From positions 1-64,000 of the forward strand of contig JAGXJF010004269.1 in assembly GCA_019208055.1 (NCBI GenBank): 64,000 nucleotides of DNA, read 5' to 3'. Both the position numbers and the translations under genes were made by a program. Shown one piece after another: positions 1 to 9,695 of this stretch (positions are counted from its first letter, which is position 1; each line of letters begins with the position of its first letter). Below the pieces are notes generated by a model. That model was not told where the DNA came from, did not search any database, and was given only the letters and a program-made list of their open reading frames with translations. Source of the DNA: Stipa capillata. Lineage: Eukaryota > Streptophyta > Magnoliopsida > Poales > Poaceae.

Positions 1-327
1 CACCTGTGCTAGATTTCCTTTATACCTGTGTGTGATCATCTGTTACTCAGTTGCTTCATTCACTTGTATTCACCTGTTTTAGCACCTGTGTCACTAGCAG
101 TCTAAGTAGAGCACCTGTGTTAGGTTAACTCTTCACCTGTGCCTTCCACCTGTGTGATAGCTGTGTATTAATTCACACATAGTTTCCACCTGTGTCACTC
201 ACCTGTGTCACAGCTGTCCACTATTAACTTGTGAAGTTAATCTGACAACTCAAACTAAAGATTAAAAGAGGGAAATTTTATAAGCCAACTATTCACCCCG
301 ACTCTAGTCGGCATCTCAGTCCTTTCA
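1..327 (+). mobile_element. 3' part of a Ty1/copia LTR (family A-like)
   Basis: The stretch ends in CTTTCA, the same terminus as the copia LTRs at 11130-12862 and 57338-58862. Just before that it has the same pre-terminal block (TATTCACCCC...CTAGTCGGC). The first 230 bases hold eight copies of ACCTGTG, three of them ACCTGTGTCAC, the word typical of family A. The 5' end lies outside the window. The PBS expected after the LTR is missing and gypsy sequence follows directly, so this is a recombined remnant. It diverges from the other A copies and may be a separate subfamily. Confidence 0.7.
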
Positions 328-352
328 GCTACCCGCGTAGGTCAATGCCACC

Positions 353-823
353 GTGACCTTCGGCCCTGAGGATGCCGCCGAAGTCACTTTTCCCCACCAT
401 GACGCTCTCGTCATCTCAGCAATCATCAACAGCTACGAGGTGCACCGCATCTTCATTGATGGAGGTAGCTCGGTGAACATCCTTTTTGCGTCTACACTTG
501 TCGAGATGGGAATCCCCCGCGTGTGCCTCACTCTCGCGGGGGTACTACTCCTGGGCTTTGGGGGCGAGCCAGTCCCGGGCCTCGGCAAGATTGAGCTTCC
601 GATAGAATTTGGAGCCGGTGATTGCACCCGTAGAGAGCACATTGTCTTCGACGTTGTCGACATCCCCTACCAGTACAACATCATCCATAGCCGAGTCACG
701 CTGAACAAATTTGGTGCGATTCCGCACCACATCTTTCTCTACATGAAGATCCCAGCCTCCTCAAGGGTCATCATAGTACGGGGCAACCAGGACTTGTTAC
801 GTAAGATCGACAACGACATCTAG
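353..823 (+). pseudogene. Gypsy aspartic protease fragment
   Basis: The reading frame contains IDGGSSVNIL, which matches the retropepsin active-site pattern of plant gypsy elements (D-G-G-S followed by a hydrophobic run). A beta-rich segment follows (GLGKIELPIEFG), then the usual NIIHSRVTLNKFGAIPHH linker. In a live element this would cut the Gag-Pol polyprotein inside the particle. The frame is open for 156 codons, but no gag precedes it and a stop at 821-823 separates it from the RT. It is a dead remnant and no host role is suggested. Confidence 0.75.
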
Positions 824-853
824 GCGGCCATCCGGTATGTCCATACCGTCCAA

Positions 854-2002
854 TTGGAATGTGAGAAGGCTACTCAAGGGGCTCCCGACCCGCCAACATC
901 AGGGTGGTGGGTGCCAAGACCTAAACCCGACGGCGAGACACGCGCCACGCCGCTTTCAGAGGGTGATCTGACCAAGACACTGCTCATCGGGGTCAACCTT
1001 GACCTAATCAATGAGGAGACCATCCTCAGCACGTTGCAGACCAATGGAGACATGTTTGCATGGGATCACGAGGACCTCCCCGGCGTCCCCCGGGAGATCG
1101 TCGAGCATAAATTGCTCGTCAACCCCGACACGTGTCCTATCGAGCAGAAGTTGTGAAAGATGTCGGTGGAGCGTCAGGTCACGGATCGAGAGCAGGTTGA
1201 CAAGCTCCACAAGGCAGGAGTCATTCACGAGGTCATGCACCCCGAATGGCTCACTAATCCTGTCCTAGTCGAGAAGGCCAACGGCAAGTGGCGCATGTGC
1301 ATGGACTACACCAACCTCAATCGCGTATGCCCGAAGGACAACTTCCCGCTGCCAAGGATCGATCAACTCATCGATGCCACCTCCAGGTGTGAACTTATGA
1401 GCTTCCTCGATGCCTACTTAGGGTATCACTAGGTATGGATGGCGCGGGAAGACGTAGAAAAGACCAGCTTTATCACGTCTTCCGGGACATTTTGTTATGT
1501 CCGGATGGCATTTGGTTTGAAGAATGCCGGAGCTACTTTCTCCAGGCTCGTACACAAGGCCCTCTCCAGCCAAATCAGGTGCAACATCGAGGCCTACATC
1601 GATGACGTCGTCATCAAGAGCATGATAGCTGCCGTCCACATAGCGGGCTTGCAGGAGACGTTCGACAACCTCCATCAAGCCAGCATGAAGCTCAATCCTG
1701 AGAAATGTATGTTCGGTGTTCAAGCGGGGAAGATGTTTGGATTCCTCGTATCGAGAAGGGGAATTGAGGCTAACCCTTCAAAAATCAAAGCCATCCTCGG
1801 CATGCGCCGGCCTGAGAACGTCAAGGAAGTGCAAAAGCTTACCGGGCGCCTCACGGCGCTCGGGAGGTTTGTCTCCCTTTCTTCAAAGCTCTGCGGGGGT
1901 CCACCAACTTTGAGTGGATGGTGGAGAACCAAGCAGCCCTGGATGACCTTAAGAGGTACCTCACCTCGCCACCACTGTTGCGAAGCCCTGCCCGAGGGGT
2001 GA
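854..2002 (+). pseudogene. Gypsy reverse transcriptase, broken
   Basis: One frame carries the RT fingers and palm: NGKWRMCMDYTNLNRVCPKD, DNFPLPRIDQLID, FGLKNAGATF and the catalytic AYIDDVV. In-frame stops occur at 1154-1156 (TGA) and 1430-1432 (TAG), where related elements have sense codons. Frame is lost near 1870-1915 and RT connection sequence resumes in another frame from about 1918. The enzyme would copy element RNA into cDNA. Stops plus a frameshift rule out function. Confidence 0.85.
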
Positions 2003-2877
2003 GCCTGTTGTTGTATCTAGCAACCACCCCGGCTGCGGTGAGCGCCGTCTTGGCAAAAGAAGAAAATACAATCCAGCACCCAGTCTACTATGTTTCAGAA
2101 GCACTTCAAAGTGCTAGGGCGTGGTACACCGAGCTAGAAAAGCTCGCATACGCGTTGTTGATGGCGTCCTGCAAACTGCGGCACTACTTCCTCGCTCACT
2201 CTAATCGAGTGCCATCCTCCTTCCCCCTCAGAGAGATGCTCCACAACAAGGAGGCCTCCGAACGCATCGGGAAGTGGGCGGCCGAGCTCGCCCCATTCAT
2301 CATCGACTTTCTCCCCCGGACAGCGATCAAGTTGTAGGTGCTGGCGGACTTCGTGGTGGAATGGGTCCCATCGGTATATCCCGGCGCCCAAGACCATGTT
2401 GACTTGTTATGGACGATATACGTGGATGGCTCCTGGTGCTCCGATGGTACCAGCGCAGGGGCTGTCCTAGAATCGCCCAAGGGATCACACACCTTGTACT
2501 CCACACGTCATGAGTTCAAGGCCACTAACAACATCACCGAGTATGAAGTGTTGTTGCTCAGCCTGCGCAAGGCACGAGCCTCGGGAGCGCGGAGGGTGAT
2601 GGTCAAGAGCGACTCCCAGCTCATAGCAGGACATGTTGACAAAAGTTATCAGGCCAAGGATCTCGAGATGATCAAGTACCTCGCCCTTGCGCGAGCCACC
2701 GAGAAACACTTCATCTGCATCACCGTGCACAGCATCCCGCGCTTGGAGAATGTCAACACCGACCTTATGGCGCGCGCCGCAAGCACGCGAGCTAAGGTCC
2801 CGCCGAGCATCTTTTACGAGGTCATCACGGCGCCAGCAACAAAAGACCTCCCGGAGGTGCACCACATTGAAGAATAA
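1918..2877 (+). pseudogene. Gypsy RT connection and RNase H, broken
   Basis: The frame from 1918 holds the RT thumb/connection (ALDDLKRYLTSPPLL, YYVSEAL, ELEKLAYAL). After a TAG at 2335-2337 the same frame continues into an RNase H domain: IYVDGSWCSDGTSAG, ATNNITEYEVLLLSL and MVKSDSQLIAGHV. These contain the D-E-D carboxylates that bind metal in RNase H. The domain removes RNA from RNA:DNA hybrids during reverse transcription. The tail (DLMARAAS) ends at 2877 and integrase remnants follow. Confidence 0.8.
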
Positions 2878-4052
2878 GAATGCAGGACACCAATCCTCCA
2901 CTACCTCATAGATGAAACAAAGCCCGACGACCCTGTCGAGGCACGGAGACTGAAAAGCAGGGCCAGGGGCTTCATTATTCACCAAGAAGCCATTTATAAG
3001 CGTGGGGTGTGCGCGCCATACCTTCGGTACGTCTCCAAAGAAGAAGGAGCCGATCTTGTGTGAGAAATCCAATAGGGGCTGTGCGGCTCCCACCTCGCGC
3101 CACACGCCCTGGTGTCCAAGGCCTTTCGCCATGGCTTCTGTTGGCCAACAGCCCTTCGTGATGCACAGAGTCTCGTCAAGACATGCCCGGCATGCCAGTG
3201 GATGGGTCAGGGGACAAACCTCCCTACCCATGACTTGCAACTGATCGCCCCTCGTGGCCGCTCACGCGTTGGGGAGTCGACCTCGTCGGCCGTTCAAGAT
3301 CAAAAGTCATGGCCACAAATTTGAGGTCATCGCAGACGATTACTTCTCCAAGTGAATCGAGGCCGAACTATTGGCTAGCGTAACATCACTCGCTGTTCAA
3401 AAGTTTGTTTGGAAGAACCTTATTTGCCGCTTCGGAGTGTCATGCGAGCTGACTATCGACAATGGCACTCAATTCAACTCAATCCCTTCTGTAAGTTCTG
3501 CATTGGTCTTGCATCAACCTGTGCTTTGCGTCAGTTGCTAAACCAAAGGTGAACGGCACAGTGGAACATGCTAATGGCATCGTGCTCTCCAGCCTTCGCA
3601 CACGCCTCTTCGACATACCCAAAGGGGGCTGGAAAGATGAGCTACCTAGCGTGCTATGGTCCACCTGTTCAACGGCAAGCCGTGCAACCGGCTTCACCCC
3701 CTTCAAGCTCCTGTTTGGGGAGGAAGCGGTGACCCCCGAAGAAGTCAGGCTAGGGTTACTCCGCACTACATCACCGCCGGACGATGAAGCCCGTCAAGCA
3801 TCGCTGGATGGCCTTGATGCCGTAAGGCAAGAAGCCGCATTCAACATCGAGCGATATCAAGCCTCGATGCTGAAGGCTTACAATAAGACCGTTCGCCCAC
3901 GGCCCATCCAAATGGGTGACCTTGTTCTTAAAAAGAAGACCAACCCCGAGGCTGATGGCAAGCTAAGCTCAAAGTGGGAGGGACCATATGAGGTTGTCTA
4001 CGTCACACGCCCATCGTCATTCCATTTAAAAACGCTTGAAGGGGGTGAATAG
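2878..4052 (+). pseudogene. Gypsy integrase remnant
   Basis: Pieces in different frames are integrase-like. There is a zinc-binding tail around 3180-3230 (CPACQWMGQGTN). A catalytic-core remnant lies near 3400-3480 (LTIDNGTQFN after a degraded stretch). An open C-terminal part at 3549-4052 has VNGTVEHANGIV (normally followed by the catalytic glutamate helix), ATGFTPFKLLFGEEAV and a GPY-like module (KWEGPYEVV). The last codons (KTLEGGE then stop) run into copia LTR sequence at about 4041. The junction shares the short string TGAAGG, consistent with microhomology joining. Confidence 0.75.
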
Positions 4053-4583
4053 GAGGCTAACTAAATCCACTTCTTTTAACTTACGTTATCTAATTAAGTC
4101 TTAGCAGATTGCAAGGTTAAGCTAGCTTTGTGACAGGTGAACGGCACAGGCAATATATGTTATGTAAATTAACACGTAGCTGTCACACAAGTATGTAACA
4201 TAGGTGAGCTAATGACTCAAAAAACAGATAAGCAAGACAGATAGCTGTGTAACAGGTAGCTAACACTGGTAAGAGATATGATATACAGCAACTGAGGCAC
4301 AGCTACACTAATACAGGTGAAAAGTGATCTATCACAAATAAACAAAGTATATCTAAGAACACACAAGCATGCAGATCTAGTGAGTAACTAAAAGACAATA
4401 TAAGAAGTACTCAGAGAGACAGGTGTTTTTCACCAAAGTTCTCTACTCTTTTCAGAGAGGTACGTCTCCGTTGGAGAGGCTACTCCGAAGAGATCACCAG
4501 CACTGAATCGTGTTTGTTCTCCGAGTAGCTGAGTAATCAAGCCTCTTGCTTTGCTTGTGGAAGTCCTTTAGCTTTGCAGTAGG
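4041..4583 (-). mobile_element. Copia family A LTR fragment (3' LTR of copy 1)
   Basis: This matches 5857-6409 and 11157-11699 almost base for base, so three copies of the same LTR segment lie in the window. In element orientation it is the 3' half of the LTR. The terminal 27 bases next to the gypsy piece are gone. At about 4583 it jumps from mid-LTR into the gag gene (GTAGA/TAGATTC microhomology), so an internal deletion removed the rest of the LTR and all of pol. The element-sense strand carries ACCTGTGTTA and related words. Confidence 0.85.
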
Positions 4584-5774
4584 TAGATTCTTTGGCCATG
4601 AGGCACAAAGGAGCAGGAGTGGATGATGTCTGATCAGCCTTGATGTTAATCTTGGAGCTGTGTGACCTGGCTGTGTCACAGCTGGGCACATCAGCCATGC
4701 TGATGGCAATTCCAGCAACCTGACCTTCATCTTCAGATTCTTCCTCTAAATCTGAATCATCTGAAACCCAAGCTTGTCCAACATAAGCTCTAGCAGTGGC
4801 TTTGTTCTTGGAATAAGTTGTGTGCTTGTTGTTGAAGGTCTTCTTCTTCCCATGAAAGTCCTTCTTCTTCTTGTATTGATTGTTGTCCTTCTTCTTATTT
4901 GAACAATCAGCAGCACAGTGGCCTTCCTTGCCACACTCGAAGCACTTGTTGTCTTTGGACAACCTCTTTCCTTTGAATCTGTCACTTGACCCAAACTGCT
5001 TCTTTTTCTTATAGAACTTTCTGAAATTTCTCGTGAGGAGGATAAGTTCACTCTCTTCTCCACTGGTTATCTCCTCATTGAGTTCTTCACTGTATCACTC
5101 TCAAGTTGTGAAGTTGAAGCAGTGGTCTTCAAAGCAATGTTCTTCTTGACAGAAGGGGAAGAGCTTTGCTTGCCTTCTTGCTTGATTTCCATCTCATGTG
5201 TTAGTATCCTTCCTAACACTTCAGTTGGCTTCATCTGGTCGAACCCATCTTTTTCTTTCAACATCAGAACAAGAGTTCTGTAGGCCTTAGGAAGCACTGA
5301 TAGAAACTTCTTGATCACATCTTCATCATCTACCCGATTGAAGGCTAGAGCCTTCAACTAGTTGGTGATGATGGTGAGTCTTGAAAACAGGGAGTTGATG
5401 TCCTCACCATGCTCATACTCAAACCTCTCCAGTGTTGATTCCAGAAGGCTTCTCTTTGACTTCTGCAGGGTGTTGTTGCCCTCATAGATTTGTTCCAGTG
5501 TATCCCAGATATCCTTGGCAGAGTCCATGGTACTGACTCTGTTGAAGTCATGCTCCTGCAGACCCATGAATATAGCTGTGGCAGCCCTAGCATTGTTCTG
5601 AATGTTTCTCTTGTCATTTATGCTAGGGATGATGGTGCCTTCCAACCTGTAGCCTGCACACACAACTTCCCACACATCTGGATCAATGGCGATAAGATGC
5701 ATTTGCATCTTTCTTTTACAGAAGGCATAGTTAGTTCCATTAAAGACAGGTATTTCACCCTCATAGCCCGACAT
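4584..5774 (-). pseudogene. Copia family A gag, copy 1 (truncated)
   Basis: The gene reads on the minus strand from an ATG at 5774 (MSGYEGEIPVFNGTNYAF). It contains a UBN2-type gag core (KMQMHLIAIDPDVWE, DINSLFSRLTIITN, DEDVIKKFLSVLPKAYRTL) and a CCHC zinc knuckle (CFECGKEGHCAADC) that binds element RNA. Breaks are a stop after ...TIITN at about 5357 and a frameshift near 5090, where copy 2 reads on. The 3' end is fused to LTR sequence at about 4583, so the gag tail, protease, integrase and RT are absent. It keeps about 220 bp of gag that copy 2 has lost. Confidence 0.85.
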
Positions 5775-5815
5775 CCTTTAAACTCTGGCTGTTAGGCCAA
5801 ATCAAAGAGCAACCT

Positions 5816-5827
5816 GCTCTGATACCA
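5816..5827 (-). other. Primer-binding site of copia A copy 1
   Basis: On the minus strand this reads TGGTATCAGAGC, the standard complement of initiator tRNA-Met used by plant copia elements. It sits three bases from the LTR end (CTTTCA at 5830) and just upstream of gag, so it fixes element orientation and the inner LTR boundary. Confidence 0.9.
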
Positions 5828-5829
5828 AT

Positions 5830-6513
5830 TGAAAGGACCAAAGGTGCCGACTAGAGGGGGGGTGAATAGGAGGCTAACTAAATTCACTTCTTTTAACTTA
5901 TGTTATCTAATTAAGTCTTAGCAGATTGCAAGGTTAAGCTAGTTTTGTGGCAGGTGAACGGCACAGGCAATATATGTTATGTAAATTAACACGTAGCTGT
6001 CACACAGGTATGTAACACAGGTATGTAACACAGGTGAGCTAATGACTCAAAAACAGATAAGCAAGATAGATAGTTGTGTAATAGGTAGCTAACACAGGTA
6101 AGAGATATGATATACAGCAACTTAGGCACAGCTACACTAACACAGGTGAAAAGTGATCTATCACAGATAAACAAAGTATATCTAAGAACACACAAGCATG
6201 CAGATCTAGTGAGTAACTAAAAGACAATATAAGAAGTACTCTGAGAGACAAGGTGTTTTTCGCCGAAGTTCCCTACTCTTTTCAGAGAGGTACATCTCCG
6301 TTGGAGAGGCTACTCCAAAGAGATCACCAGCACTGAATCGTGCTTGTTCTCCAAGTACCTGAGTAATCAGGCCTCTTGCTTTGCTTGTGGAAGTCCTTTA
6401 GCTTTGCAGCAGGTAGACTTCAGATCACCTTCACAGACTACTGGTTCAGCCGACACAAACTTGGGTGATACCAGCAACTCCTACGCCCGTCTAGGAGTAG
6501 ACACTCCAAGAGT
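5830..6513 (-). mobile_element. Copia family A 5' LTR, truncated (copy 1)
   Basis: The inner end is TGAAAGG at 5830 on the plus strand (CTTTCA in element sense). The sequence follows the LTR at 11130-12862 closely up to CCAAGAGTA at 6513 and then switches abruptly to gypsy leader sequence. About the outer 1 kb of the LTR is missing. Repeated ACCTGTGTTA words occur in element sense near 6005-6150, one more there than in the other copies. Confidence 0.85.
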
Positions 6514-7034
6514 ACCCCTACCTGGCGCGCCAACTGTCGGAGTATTATTCCGGCAATACTAATTATGGGGCGGCGTGAGCACAGCAAATCTGGATGGGTG
6601 CACACGGGAGACAAGATTTAGACAGGTTCAGGCCCTCACAGAGAGGTAATACCCTACGTCCTCTGTTTGGTGGCTGGTATTGCGTGTATCCCGAGTGCCG
6701 CAAGCCCTAGAGATTCGATCTCGAGGTTGCTTGGACTTGGAAACTGCCTATGACCTGGATGACGAAAGACTTCATCGCCTCGGAGGTCCACTACCAGGCC
6801 TTATATAGGCGACCGGGGTAGGGTTACAAGAGTCCGAGTCGGTTAACAGATTGATTTCCTATTCGGTTACAACAGATTCCGGGTGTGCCGGGTAGGTAAT
6901 AGTCCTTGTCTTGTACTCCACGCTGATGAGGCGCCCTCGTGTTGTAGTCGGACTCCAAGTAGTCGGCCTGGCCCATCCCGTGGCTGGAAGGCCGGATTCG
7001 TCCTCCTTGACGATACCCGGGTGCCATGTCAACA
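6514..7034 (-). mobile_element. Ty3/gypsy LTR with PBS/leader stub
   Basis: The block 6535-7034 (500 bp) begins TGTTGACATGG and ends CCGACA on the minus strand, the usual TG...CA of a gypsy LTR. In element sense it is followed by TTGGCGCGCCAGGTAGGGG (6514-6534), the PBS/leader found after many grass gypsy LTRs. A TATA-like TATATAGG lies near 6805 on the plus strand. It interrupts the copia reverse transcriptase just after the VYVE codons. The gypsy body is gone: the leader stub is joined to a different copia LTR at 6513. Confidence 0.85.
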
Positions 7035-7615
7035 TCAGTGCCGCCGCATTCATTATTTTCAACATATACTAGTTTAGAAAGTTTACCATTTAGAAAAGCT
7101 AACTTCACATCCATTTGGTAAAGCTTGATATTATGATGAACAGCATATCCAAGGAGGATCCTGATGGCTTCAAGTCTTGCCACTGGAGCAAATGTTTCTC
7201 CAAAGTCCAGGCCCTCCAGCTGTGTGAACACTTGAGCCACAAGTCTAGCTTTGTTCCTTACCACTTGTCCATTGGTATCTTGTTTGTTCCTGAAGACCCA
7301 CTTTGTTCCAATCACATTATGATCATGGGGTCTTTCAACCAGAGACCAAAATTGGTTTCTCTCGAACTGATTCAGCTCTTCATGCATAGCATTTATCCAG
7401 ACAGCATCCATAAGAGCTTCCTTTATGTTCCTGGGTTCAATACTAGAAATAAAAGAGTAATGTTCACAGCAGTTAGCAAATTGAGAACGAGTAGTCACTT
7501 CCCTATTAATGACACCGATAATTTGGTCTACAGGGTGATCCTTCTGTAGCCTCCCGATCACAAGGGGATCTGGGTCAACCACCTGTGTCATAGCTGTTGG
7601 AGTTGCTTGTGACAC
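7035..7615 (-). pseudogene. Copia A reverse transcriptase (5' part)
   Basis: The minus-strand frame has the copia RT start: LQKDHPVDQIIGVINR, AMHEELNQFERNQFW, NVIGTKWVFRNK, RNKARLVAQ and YQMDVKLAFLNGKL. It stops being RT at VYVE, where the gypsy LTR begins. The YVDD catalytic box and RNase H would lie downstream and are missing. Just upstream in element sense (7566-7660) is a variable linker rich in GTGACACAG words. Confidence 0.88.
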
Positions 7616-7627
7616 AGTTGGTTCTTC

Positions 7628-8701
7628 CTATGACACAGCTGGCTGAGTCAGGTCCTCTGCATCCAGTTGATCATTGGCTGGGTTGTACTCGAACTCAACA
7701 TCTTTAACTCCAATGTCTTCACCCAGTGATGGAGAGGGTGGTTCTTGATCACTTGGTGAGGCAGATTCTTCCTTGATGATGGGTCTGATCTCACCAGTAG
7801 ATTTCTTTTGAATGTCCACACTCCCTACATCATTAGCAACTTGCTCTTCTTGGGAGCCATAGGACTCATCAAAATCCACATATATAGATTCTTCAACAAC
7901 CTTTATGGAGGTGTTAAAAACTCTATAGGCATGGGAGTTAGTAGAATAACCAAGGAATATACCAAAATCAGATTTAGCTTCAAACTTAGTAAGGCGTTTG
8001 CCCTTCCTAAGGATGTAGCACTTACAACCGAATACTCTGAAGTATCAGACATTTGGCTTGGGGTTGGTGAGCAGCTTGTATGGAGTCTTCTTGAGTAGCG
8101 GATGCAGATATAGCCTATTGATGGAGTGGCAGGCAGTGTTGACAGCTTCAGCCCAAAATCTTGGTGAAGTCTTGTACTCATCTAGTAGTGTCCTTGTCAT
8201 CTCTATCAAGGTTCTGTTCTTCCTTTCCACTACACCATTTTGTTGTGGAGCATATGGACTTGAAAGCTCGTGCTTGATTCCATGCTTGTCGAAAAATGCT
8301 TCCACCTTGGAGTTCTTGAATTCAGTCCCATTGTCACTCCTGACCTTGACTAGGTTTACCTTCCACTCATTTTGGACTCTAACAATGAGATGCTTGAATT
8401 TTTTATAAACCTGTGTTCTTCTCCTTCAAAAAGAACACCCAGGTATAGCGAGAAAAACATCTACTATGACAAAGCCATACTTGTTACCTCCCAAGCTCTC
8501 ATATGTTGTAGGACCAAAGAGGTCAATGTGAATGAGCTCAAAAGGAGTGGTGGTGGTCATGATGATCTTGGGACGATGAGCAACTCCAACTTGTTTGCCA
8601 GCTTGACATGCACTGCAGGGCTTGTCCTTCTCAAACTTCACCTTTTCTAAGCCTATGACATAGTCATGTTTGCTCAGTTTAGTAGTTTTCCAGACCTGCA
8701 T
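7628..8701 (-). pseudogene. Copia A integrase and linker
   Basis: In element sense the region opens with the GAG-pre-integrase zinc finger (KPCSACQAGKQVG) and the core start FELIHIDLFGPTTYES. The core continues with AFFDKHGIKHELSSPY and QNGVVERKNRTLIEM, which holds the catalytic glutamate. After the C-terminal domain comes a linker rich in acidic residues and serine. The frame breaks near 8405-8430 (core), near 7880-8045 and at 7628. Integrase inserts the cDNA, and this copy cannot encode an intact one. Confidence 0.83.
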
Positions 8702-8939
8702 CCTTTGAATACTTGAGAATCATCAGATAGTTTGGAGGCTATAACATCAGGATAGAAAGTAACTTTCATACCTGTGTCACACAGCTGTGACACAGACATT
8801 AGACTATAGCCTATCTGATCTACAAGCATGACATTAGATAAGGAGTGATGTTCAGATATGCCAACTTTACCAATGCCATTTACCTTCCCTTTGAGTTGTC
8901 TGCATAGATCATGTATTTGCTTGGAAGATTTTCATTAGT

Positions 8940-9015
8940 GATCTCTACAAACTCCTCTCTGCCTCCTGTCATATGTTGTGTACATCCACTGTCCACAACC
9001 CAGTCAGTTCCACTG
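8940..9015 (-). pseudogene. Copia A aspartic protease core
   Basis: Translation of the minus strand gives WVVDSGCTQHMTGG, the copia retropepsin active site (D-S-G). The same peptide starts the open frame at 61255 in the family B element. Flanking sequence is frameshifted, so only the core is called. Confidence 0.75.
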
Positions 9016-9695
9016 GAGGCAGTGTCCTGCAAGATTAGTTATGTGATTTAGGGACCCAAACTTGTTTGGCTCCCTTAGCAGTTTTATCATAGGCAGAAAC
9101 AGCAGTTAATGAGTTAGAAGATCTGTTTCTAGAATTGACAGCCTTAGCAACAGATGATATAATATGAATCCCTTTTGGCTGTCTATCACCTGTAACTTTA
9201 GACAAAAAGGTTAGTTGGCTGTGTGAGTTACCGGTGACACTGGTGGGTACACAGCTGTGTAAGATACCGGTGACATAGGCAACTGTTACGTTCTTGTTAA
9301 GTGCCTGCGACCTACATACTTGGTCACTATTTTCCCTTTTATGTCTTTTTGCAGAACATAGGATGGGTTAGAAGGAATGTTCACCACATTCCTGTTTCTC
9401 TGCATATGACCAACAAAGTTGTTGTCATTTGTGCCTGCCTGTCTCACAAATTTCTCTACAAGATTAAGGTTAGTGACAGCAGGCAGTCTATCTTTATTTG
9501 CAGGAGAAATATAACCCAAGCCTTTTCGGCCATTGTTCTTCCTGAGCATCTCAGCTCTAATCAGCTGATAATTTTGCATGCCAATATTGCAGTGCATAGA
9601 CCTTTTCTCATAAGCCTTTTAAGCTCTTCTAGCTCCTCCTTGAGCTTGTTATGCTCAGCTGCATCCACAGAGTTAGTAGCAGTAGAGGTTGAAGC

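Larger units (their letters stand above)
328..4040 (+). mobile_element. Decayed Ty3/gypsy internal region (PR-RT-RH-IN)
   Basis: Protease, reverse transcriptase, RNase H and integrase occur in that order on the plus strand, the order that defines Ty3/gypsy. Stops and frame changes break the polyprotein throughout. Gag, both LTRs, the PBS and the PPT are missing. The left edge abuts a copia LTR end in plus orientation. The right edge abuts a copia LTR in minus orientation, with the integrase C-terminus reading straight into it. The piece is therefore a fragment trapped between two inverted copia LTR ends. Confidence 0.85.
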
